Source: an uncultured Zetaproteobacteria bacterium (GTDB lineage Bacteria; Pseudomonadota; Zetaproteobacteria; Mariprofundales; Mariprofundaceae). From it: 13,876 bases of DNA. The notes beneath the pieces were generated by a model, which searched no databases, was not told the origin of the DNA, and saw only the letters and a list, made by a program, of their open reading frames with translations. The position numbers and the translations under genes are program-made. Shown here one piece after another: positions 6,336 through 12,403 of this stretch; position 1 is the first letter of the stretch, and each line of letters begins with the position of its first letter. The stretch is taken from contig CAJXNE010000038.1 in the NCBI GenBank assembly GCA_913056285.1, forward strand, positions 1 to 13,876. Direction: 5' to 3'.

Positions 6336-7613
6336 ATGATTGATCGTCAGGCATTTCGCCGTTCGTTTGATGCAATGGGCGCAGCATTGGCGCGCCGTGG
6401 CATGGATATAACTGATCCGAACGGAGCATGGGGCAGGGCGCGTGCGCTGGATGCGCACCAGCGTGAACTTAAAAGTGAAGCCGAGGCATTACAGGCAGAA
6501 CGCAATCGCGTGTCGAAACTGATTGGCCAGAAGAAGGGTAAAAACGAAGATGCCAGCGCTGAACTGGCCGCCATGGGCGAAGTGTCTCGAAAGGTTAAGG
6601 AACTCGAATCACAGGCCAAAAAGGCGGAAGCCGCATTTACCGCCGTTTTGATGGAAATACCCAATCCGTTGCATGAGTCTGTTCCAAACGGAAATAGCGA
6701 AGATGATAATGTCGAAATCCGTCGTTGGGGAACGCCGCGTACGGATGCGGTGCCGCCACACTGGGATATTGGCACCGATCTTGGCATTCTCGATTTTGAA
6801 GCAGGAGCAACACTGGCGGGGAGCCGATTTACTGTTCTGAAAGGCGCTGCAGCGCGACTGGAACGTGCGCTGATGCAGTTTATGCTCAACACCCATGTTG
6901 ATGAACACGGCTATGAAGAAGTCTGGGTGCCAGCCATCGTCAATCGCAAAACCATGACCGGTACCGGTCAGTTGCCGAAATTTGAAGACGATTTATATAA
7001 ACTGGAAGGGGAGGATGCATTCCTGATTCCCACGGCGGAAGTGCCGGTCACCAATCTGTATCAGGATCAGATTCTCGATGCGGCGCGTTTGCCGATTCGT
7101 CACTGTGCCTATACGCCGTGTTTTCGCCGTGAAGCCGGTTCCGCCGGTCGCGATGTACGCGGCATGATTCGCCAGCATCAGTTTGACAAGGTTGAGCTGG
7201 TTCATCTGACCACAGTGGAACGCGCATTGTCCGATCTGGAAACGCTTACCGGCCATGCCGAAGCCATATTGCAGCGGCTCGATTTACCTTACCGCCTGAT
7301 TGAATTATGTGGCGCTGATGTTGGGTTCTCAGCCCAGAAAACCTTCGATCTGGAAGTATGGTTACCCAGCCAGCAGTGTTATCGCGAAATTTCATCCTGT
7401 TCTTCTTTCGGCCAGTTTCAGGGACGTCGCGCCGGCATCCGTTATCGGGAAGAGGGGGGCAAACCGCAAGCAGTGGCCACACTGAACGGTTCCGGTTTAG
7501 CGATTGGCCGCTGCCTGGTTGCGATACTCGAAAATGGCTGGCAACCGGATGGTTCGATCACCATACCAAATGTCTTGCGACCGTATATGGGCGGCATGCA
7601 GCAGATTTCATAG
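6336..7613 (+). CDS. serS: Serine--tRNA ligase (class II)
   Basis: SerRS charges tRNA-Ser with serine, and also tRNA-Sec where present, via seryl-adenylate. The N-terminal coiled-coil arm that grips the long variable arm of tRNA-Ser spans about residues 1-105 and is rich in charged heptads. The class II core contains motif 1 near 187-200 (HVDEHGYEEVWVPA), the serine-binding TAEVP (233-237), motif 2 as FRREAGSAGRDVRGMIRQHQF (263-283, with the ATP-binding arginine), EISSCSSFGQFQGRR (351-365), and motif 3 LNGSGLAIGRCLVAILEN (383-400). The length of 425 is typical. The ATG directly follows the gyrA TAA, and GGAG (6324-6327) lies in the end of gyrA, which suggests one transcript and coupled translation. 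Confidence 0.98.
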   Translation: MIDRQAFRRSFDAMGAALARRGMDITDPNGAWGRARALDAHQRELKSEAEALQAERNRVSKLIGQKKGKNEDASAELAAMGEVSRKVKELESQAKKAEAAFTAVLMEIPNPLHESVPNGNSEDDNVEIRRWGTPRTDAVPPHWDIGTDLGILDFEAGATLAGSRFTVLKGAAARLERALMQFMLNTHVDEHGYEEVWVPAIVNRKTMTGTGQLPKFEDDLYKLEGEDAFLIPTAEVPVTNLYQDQILDAARLPIRHCAYTPCFRREAGSAGRDVRGMIRQHQFDKVELVHLTTVERALSDLETLTGHAEAILQRLDLPYRLIELCGADVGFSAQKTFDLEVWLPSQQCYREISSCSSFGQFQGRRAGIRYREEGGKPQAVATLNGSGLAIGRCLVAILENGWQPDGSITIPNVLRPYMGGMQQIS

Positions 7614-7625
7614 CATAGCCTGCCC

Positions 7626-8315
7626 ATGCGTATTTTGCTGGTAGAGGATGACAAGAGGCAGGCGGAATTCATCCGGCGCGGACTGGAGCAGGAAGGTGCA
7701 TGCATTGATCATGCCGCTGATGGCGAACTGGGTTTAAGCCTGGCCTTGTCGGCCACATACGATCTGTTTATTTTCGATCTGATGCTACCCGGCAAAGATG
7801 GCATCTCGTTGATTCACGATATTCGAGCCAAAGGCATTTCCTCGCCGATTCTGGTGCTCAGCGCCCGCAATTCGGTGGATGACCGGGTGCAGGGGTTGAG
7901 AGCCGGCGGCGATGATTATCTGGTCAAGCCGTTCGCTTTTTCCGAACTGGTGGCACGCCTGGAAGCGCTGCATCGCCGTGCTACCGGTTTAGCTGAGCCC
8001 GACCAATTATGCGTGGCCGACTTGCACATGGATTTGCAGCGCCACAAAGTATGCCGGGGCGATTGTGCCATTGATCTACAACCCAAAGAATATGTGTTAC
8101 TGGAATATTTGATGCGCAACGCCGAACGCGTTGTTTCCAAAACCATGATTATGGAGCATGTCTGGGACTACAATTTTGATCCCCAAACCAATGTGGTGGA
8201 GGCGCGCATCTCCCGCCTGCGCGAAAAAGTTGATCGCCCGTTTGAACAACACTTGATTCATACCGTGCGGGGCATTGGCTATGTCCTCAAACATGGCCGC
8301 CAAGAAACTGATTAA
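7626..8315 (+). CDS. OmpR-family response regulator, CusR/CopR-like
   Basis: This is a two-component response regulator that binds DNA when phosphorylated. The receiver domain (1-~118) has the acidic pair E7/D8/D9, the phospho-acceptor D51 in FDLMLPGKDG, the switch Ser79 and Lys101 in DYLVKPFAF. The winged-helix output domain (about 125-222) includes the recognition region NVVEARISRLREKVD and ends in TVRGIGYVLK. The RVQGLxxGGDDYLVKPFAFSELxAR segment resembles CusR/CopR regulators of metal stress, which is the basis for the subfamily label; QseB/PmrA-type relatives are not excluded. The gene starts 12 bases after serS with no visible Shine-Dalgarno, so it may rely on translational coupling. 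It overlaps its kinase gene. A likely binding site lies at 9691-9710. Confidence 0.95.
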   Translation: MRILLVEDDKRQAEFIRRGLEQEGACIDHAADGELGLSLALSATYDLFIFDLMLPGKDGISLIHDIRAKGISSPILVLSARNSVDDRVQGLRAGGDDYLVKPFAFSELVARLEALHRRATGLAEPDQLCVADLHMDLQRHKVCRGDCAIDLQPKEYVLLEYLMRNAERVVSKTMIMEHVWDYNFDPQTNVVEARISRLREKVDRPFEQHLIHTVRGIGYVLKHGRQETD

Positions 8316-9696
8316 GACATTACGGCTGCGGCTAACACTGTGGCATGCCGCCGGCTTCGCTGCGCTGGCGCTGGTGGTATTTGCGCTGGCCTATTATATG
8401 GTCAGCCAGCAGTTGCTGCATGCAGTCGATGTTGACCTGAAAGATACCGCGCAAGAATTTGCTGAGCGACTTAAAGTTGGCGGCATTCAAGCCATGCAGA
8501 GAGAAATGGACAGCGAAACGGCATCGCATGGCGAAGATGTGTTTTTTGCCCGTTTTCTGGATCGGGGAAACCAGGTTCAAGTTGAAAATCTATCCGAAAC
8601 ATGGGGCTTCCCGATCCCCCGAGCCGATCCACAGGGCAAGTCATTGCAATGGCTTGATGTCGGTCAGGGTATAAGCGGCGGCCCGGTCAGAGTGTTGGCC
8701 TTGTTGATTCCTGATCTGGGCTGGATTGAGGTCGGCTTGTCACTGGCTGAATATGAATCCCAAATGCATCAGATCCGCAGTGTGTTTGCACTGGCGTTGC
8801 TGGTGATGGTTATACTCGGCGTACTGGCCGGATGGCTACAACTGCGCAGCGTGTTTAGCAGCGTTGAGCAGATACGCAGTACCGCAATCAGCATCAGCAA
8901 TGGCGAACTGGATCGCCGTATTGAACTGCATGACAGTGGCCGTGAGCTATCTGATTTAGCCAATGCTTTCAATATGATGCTGGATCGAATTCAACTATTA
9001 CTTGGAGAAATGCGCGATGTCAGCGACCACATCGCGCACGACTTACGCACGCCGGTTTCCCGCATTCGTGGACTGGCTGAAACCGCTTTAATGGCAAGCG
9101 ATCAAGCTCATGCATTAGGCGCGACATCACAGACTGAATCGCTGGCCACCATCGTCGAGGAAGCCGATCAACTCGGTGAAATGATTAACACCATGCTGGA
9201 GATTGCCCAGGCAGATGCCGGACTGCTTGATCAGCAACAGGAGCTGGTTGATATATCCGTGCTGTTGCGCGAAGCAAGCGAACTGTTTGCCCCTGTCGCC
9301 GAAGATGCCCGGATCAGTCTGACTATTTCCTTACCCAGCCACCCCATGCAGATCATGGGAAACCGGGCGCGCTTACAAAGGGCCATTGCCAATCTGATTG
9401 ATAACGCGCTGAAATTTTCGCCTGCCGACAGCCATGTCAGCCTCACCACCGAAACGGATGGTGAAGCATGGCTGCTGCATTTTCACGATGAAGGCATCGG
9501 TATCAGTCCTGAAGACATGCCCCATATTTTCGAGCGTTTTTACCGCTCCGACCAGAGCCGCAGCAAACCGGGCAACGGGCTAGGCTTAAGTTACGCCATG
9601 AGCATCATCCGTAGCCACGGCGGCGATATTCAAGTCAAAAGCGCTATCGGAGAAGGTAGCACGTTCATCGTCCATTTACCTTTACATCAAACATGA
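8281..9696 (+). CDS. Sensor histidine kinase with HAMP domain, partner of the upstream regulator
   Basis: This is an inner-membrane sensor kinase. Numbered from ATG 8281 (471 residues), TM1 is at about 22-43, a periplasmic domain at about 44-165, TM2 at about 168-188 and HAMP at about 188-242. The dimerisation helix carries the phospho-acceptor H253 in HIAHDLRTPVSR. The ATPase domain shows the N box NLIDNALKFSP (371-381), G1 DEGIGISPED (403-412), F box FERFYRSD (417-424) and G2 GNGLGLSYA (431-439). The periplasmic domain has no His- or Met-rich metal site of the obvious kind, so the signal is unknown. It overlaps the regulator by 35 bases. ATG 8281 has GGGG eight bases upstream; TTG 8275 and ATG 8293 are alternatives. 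Its stop codon lies inside the dyad at 9691-9710. Confidence 0.95.
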   Translation: MSSNMAAKKLIKTLRLRLTLWHAAGFAALALVVFALAYYMVSQQLLHAVDVDLKDTAQEFAERLKVGGIQAMQREMDSETASHGEDVFFARFLDRGNQVQVENLSETWGFPIPRADPQGKSLQWLDVGQGISGGPVRVLALLIPDLGWIEVGLSLAEYESQMHQIRSVFALALLVMVILGVLAGWLQLRSVFSSVEQIRSTAISISNGELDRRIELHDSGRELSDLANAFNMMLDRIQLLLGEMRDVSDHIAHDLRTPVSRIRGLAETALMASDQAHALGATSQTESLATIVEEADQLGEMINTMLEIAQADAGLLDQQQELVDISVLLREASELFAPVAEDARISLTISLPSHPMQIMGNRARLQRAIANLIDNALKFSPADSHVSLTTETDGEAWLLHFHDEGIGISPEDMPHIFERFYRSDQSRSKPGNGLGLSYAMSIIRSHGGDIQVKSAIGEGSTFIVHLPLHQT

Positions 9697-9710
9697 CCAA
9701 ATGGTCATGT
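9691..9710. promoter_or_regulatory. CusR/CopR-box-like operator dyad
   Basis: Perfect 9-base arms, ACATGACCA (9691-9699) and TGGTCATGT (9702-9710), are separated by two bases. The core ATGACCA-N2-TGGTCAT has the spacing and most bases of the E. coli CusR box core ATGACAA-N2-TTGTCAT. It overlaps the kinase stop codon and stands at the head of the efflux operon, directly downstream of a CusR-like regulator gene. No T run follows, so a terminator is unlikely. That this regulator binds here is inference. Confidence 0.6.
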
Positions 9711-9861
9711 TGCGGGTAACTTCCGGCAATGTAGCCATGGTAACATTACTCCGTTCAATTGATTCAGAAAAACTGGTTGTTACTACGTTGGCACAGGATG
9801 CAGTTATGTCCCGGAAACTCTGATAAAAGATATACAAAACCTGCACACCAGGAAGCGAGAG
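9711..9861 (+). promoter_or_regulatory. Probable promoter region of the efflux operon
   Basis: This non-coding stretch between the operator dyad and the outer-membrane factor should hold the operon promoter. I see no standard -35/-10 pair. TAACAT (9741-9746) matches the -10 consensus at four of six and would place the dyad centre near -52, a usual activator position. TTGGCA (9788-9793) is a good -35 but lacks a -10 at proper spacing. GGTAAC occurs at 9715-9720 and 9739-9744. The Shine-Dalgarno AGGAAG (9850-9855) serves the next gene. Confidence 0.4.
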
Positions 9862-11244
9862 ATGAAAGGAAGTAAAATATTATATTGCATATGCTCACTT
9901 GGACTGCTCAGCGGGTGCGCGACTTATCAACCTGTGAAACTGGAAGCAACAGCAAAACTCAATAGCGCAGTTGAACAACTTAAGTTGGATGCTTCGCAGC
10001 ACAAGGAGCTACCCAAGCCATGGCGAAGTAGCAGTATAGTTTTAGATGATGGGCTGAATGAGGCAGAACTAATTCAGTTGGCTGTATTGAATAACCCGCA
10101 CCTGGCAGCAGTGCAATCCATGCTAAAAGAGGCCAATGCGCAGCTTATTCAAGCCGGGCTGCTGCCAGACCCTCAGTTAAGCCTGTCTGCCGATATCCCA
10201 CGCGGGAATGATCCGACACTGGCCACAGCTTATGGAATCGGCCTTGGCTTTGATTTGCAATCGCTGATGACACGCGGAGCACGGCAAAGCGCCGCAACCA
10301 AACGGGCAAAAGCAATATATCTGCAAGTGCTCTGGCAAGAATGGCAGATCATTCAGCAGACCCGTATGCTTTACCGCCGCGCCCTCATGCAGCATCAACA
10401 GGTTGAACTTACCCATCAGCAATTTTTACAAATGCAAAGCAACTGGCGCATACAACAACATGCATTACAACAAGGAAATGCTACGCTTGATACGGAAGGC
10501 CTGGCGCGCACCGCCATGATGGATGGTGAAACGGCATGGTTTGAAGCCAGGCGACAGTACAGCATAACGATGCACAAGCTGACACTGCTACTGGGTCTAC
10601 TCCCCCAAACCAAACTACCACTGAGTTTGCCTGAGCAAGGCGTGTCATCGTTATTGATTCAACCTGTTCACGGCAAGGCACTGCACGAATTACTGACTGG
10701 CATGGATGATAAACGGCCTGATTTACTGGCATTAAAAGCCGGATATGAAGCCCAGGAAGCCACAGTTCGGGAACAAATTCTTACGCAGTTTCCCAGCTTC
10801 AGCATTGGCGCCAACAGCCTCAGAGATACGGGAAAAATCTGGACACTGGGGCCATTCATTAACCTGAATCTGCCACTCTTGAATGGGAATCGTGGCAATA
10901 TCGCCATGGCGCGTGCCACGCGCAGCCGTTTGCGAGCTGAATACCGTGATCGTCTGACAAGCGCTGAGACCGAAGCACATCGACTTGTCAGTGATCAACA
11001 GCTGGCACTGGATGAATTGAGGGCATTGCAGGAAAAGCTGCCCGACCTGAACGTGATGATGCAACGCATGCGCAAAGCGCTAAGCAGTGGCAATGTGGAT
11101 ATGCTGACTTTTACCACACTGCAAAACAGCCATTTTTCCCAGCGCATGAAAGAGCTGCTGCTTGAGCAGGCGATCATGGAGCAGGCTGTTGCACTGGACA
11201 CGCTATTGGGATCATTGCCTGTGCATGCCGGAGAACATAAATGA
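9862..11244 (+). CDS. TolC/CusC-family outer-membrane factor lipoprotein
   Basis: This is the outer-membrane channel of a tripartite efflux pump. The signal sequence ends in the lipobox LLSGC with Cys19, as in lipid-anchored CusC/OprM/CzcC proteins. Two outer-membrane-efflux repeats follow. The first opens with LNEAELIQLAVLNNPHLAAVQSMLKEANAQLIQAGLLPDPQLSLSADI spread over about 65-112. The second carries NLPLLNGNRGNIAMARATRSRL near 342-363, followed by long amphipathic helices for the periplasmic tunnel. The length of 460 is typical. AGGAAG lies six bases before the ATG. It is the first gene of the operon, ordered outer-membrane factor, fusion protein, permease as in cusCFBA and czcCBA. The stop overlaps the start of a small ORF (ATGA). 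The substrate cannot be read from this gene. Confidence 0.93.
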   Translation: MKGSKILYCICSLGLLSGCATYQPVKLEATAKLNSAVEQLKLDASQHKELPKPWRSSSIVLDDGLNEAELIQLAVLNNPHLAAVQSMLKEANAQLIQAGLLPDPQLSLSADIPRGNDPTLATAYGIGLGFDLQSLMTRGARQSAATKRAKAIYLQVLWQEWQIIQQTRMLYRRALMQHQQVELTHQQFLQMQSNWRIQQHALQQGNATLDTEGLARTAMMDGETAWFEARRQYSITMHKLTLLLGLLPQTKLPLSLPEQGVSSLLIQPVHGKALHELLTGMDDKRPDLLALKAGYEAQEATVREQILTQFPSFSIGANSLRDTGKIWTLGPFINLNLPLLNGNRGNIAMARATRSRLRAEYRDRLTSAETEAHRLVSDQQLALDELRALQEKLPDLNVMMQRMRKALSSGNVDMLTFTTLQNSHFSQRMKELLLEQAIMEQAVALDTLLGSLPVHAGEHK

Positions 11245-11360
11245 TTAGAATATGTGCATTTTTTTTCGAAACCATTCCCGCTATTTATCTGCTGGATCGC
11301 CGTTCTGGCGCAGTATTGCATGCGGACGGTGCACGCGGTCAGGGAGGAATAACGGGATGA
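11241..11360 (+). CDS. Possible small ORF (39 codons) between outer-membrane factor and fusion protein
   Basis: I do not recognise this ORF. Its ATG overlaps the preceding stop (ATGA, 11241-11244), and its own stop overlaps the next start (ATGA, 11357-11360). GGAG (11230-11233) lies seven bases upstream, so translation is likely. The frame begins MIRICAFFF and then runs through eight consecutive T (11259-11266). After the T run this frame has low GC at third positions. The frame reached by dropping one T has clearly higher third-position GC, encodes a hydrophobic span (PFPLFICWIAVLAQYC) and stops at 11350-11352, giving 36 residues. So the gene may be a frame-shifted or slippage-dependent small membrane peptide, or just a translated spacer. 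It sits where cusF lies in cusCFBA, but shows no CusF features. Confidence 0.4.
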   Translation: MIRICAFFFETIPAIYLLDRRSGAVLHADGARGQGGITG

Positions 11361-12403
11361 AAAGAACACTCACCAGCGTATGTGCAATATGTTTTCTTAG
11401 CCTGTTAGGCGCCATTGCCTTGCCTGCAGCGGAAGCAATGATGCCTGCCGCAAGCGTGCAAACGGAACATTCGTTTACCACTTTCTTACCATGGTTCGGA
11501 CGGGTTGAAAGCAATATTGCCGTGGATATTCCAGCGCGTACCGGCGGGGTCATTGTCGGCATCCATGCCGCCGATGAAAGCGCAGTCAAAGAGGGGGAAA
11601 CGCTATTCATGCTGGCCGGCAAGGCGGTGGAAAATCGAGCCAATAACCTTCGACAGCAGTCACATCAGGCCCACGCAGAAGTAGCCATTGCCAGGAAAAA
11701 CCTGCGCTTGAAACGCAGCCAGCGCACTCGCGGCCTGGCGACCAATGAACAGGTCAATACGGCGGCGAATGCACTGGCGCTGGCCCGCTCGCATGCATCC
11801 GCAGCCGGGCAGGCGCTGGCATCGCTACATGTCGGCACCCGAATCACAGCGCCGGTTAGCGGCGTATTTACAGCCCGTGCAGTGCATATCGGACAATATG
11901 TCAGCGCCGGCATGCTGCTGGCGCGCATTGTTGCGCCGCATCATAGCCGTATTCGCGCTTCGCTATTTCCACCCGCCGGCATCCAACTGATGGGAAAAAC
12001 TGCCGTGATTCATGCTCCTGATGGCGACATCAAAGCCGCGGTCTCGGCCATTATGCCAGCTGCAACAGCAGAGGGCGGCGTGCAGTTATGGATTGACGGC
12101 GTAGCCGTGCAATCACTGCCGCCCGGCATGCAAATCTCCGGCAGTCTGACCCTGACGCACCGGGGCATGGCTGTACCCGTCTCGGCCATTGCACGCGATG
12201 ATGCTGGCCACGCCTATCTGTTTATTCGTCAGCGCCATAGCGATACAAAAAGATGGCGCAAACAACGTGTCATCACCGGTCTGCACGACGGCAATCTGGT
12301 GGAAATCCGCTCCGGCCTGAAAGGTGACGAGCAGGTAGCAATCCGGGGCGCGTATGAACTGCTGTATGGCGACTTTGGCAACAGTTATAAAGAAGAAGAT
12401 TAA
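11357..12403 (+). CDS. RND efflux periplasmic adaptor (membrane-fusion protein)
   Basis: This periplasmic adaptor joins the RND permease to the outer-membrane channel. The start at ATG 11357 is chosen because GGGAGGA (11342-11348) lies eight bases upstream. The frame is open 35 codons further up to ATG 11252, but that stretch is Arg/Cys-rich and lacks a signal sequence. From 11357 a signal peptide is evident, with probable cleavage after AEA near residue 27. The first lipoyl half is at about 56-88 (IPARTGGVIVGIHAADESAVKEGETLF). A short coiled-coil hairpin at about 89-155 includes QRTRGLATNEQVNTAANAL. The second lipoyl half is at 161-192 (TRITAPVSGVF to LLARIV), with beta-barrel and proximal domains beyond. 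At 348 residues it is compact, and no Met/His-rich metal site is apparent. Its stop overlaps the permease start (TAATG). Confidence 0.92.
   Translation: MKRTLTSVCAICFLSLLGAIALPAAEAMMPAASVQTEHSFTTFLPWFGRVESNIAVDIPARTGGVIVGIHAADESAVKEGETLFMLAGKAVENRANNLRQQSHQAHAEVAIARKNLRLKRSQRTRGLATNEQVNTAANALALARSHASAAGQALASLHVGTRITAPVSGVFTARAVHIGQYVSAGMLLARIVAPHHSRIRASLFPPAGIQLMGKTAVIHAPDGDIKAAVSAIMPAATAEGGVQLWIDGVAVQSLPPGMQISGSLTLTHRGMAVPVSAIARDDAGHAYLFIRQRHSDTKRWRKQRVITGLHDGNLVEIRSGLKGDEQVAIRGAYELLYGDFGNSYKEED

Noticed and set aside
6347..6892. Minus-strand ORF (181 codons) inside serS
   Set aside because: It is antisense to the well-conserved SerRS N-terminal arm; no recognisable protein and no ribosome binding site.
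9691..9710. Dyad as a rho-independent terminator of the kinase gene
   Set aside because: The loop would be only two to four bases and no T run follows; the bases after it are TGCGGG.
11252..11356. Longer fusion protein starting at ATG 11252
   Set aside because: The added 35 residues are Arg/Cys-rich and would bury the signal peptide; ATG 11357 has a strong Shine-Dalgarno and a signal sequence directly after it.
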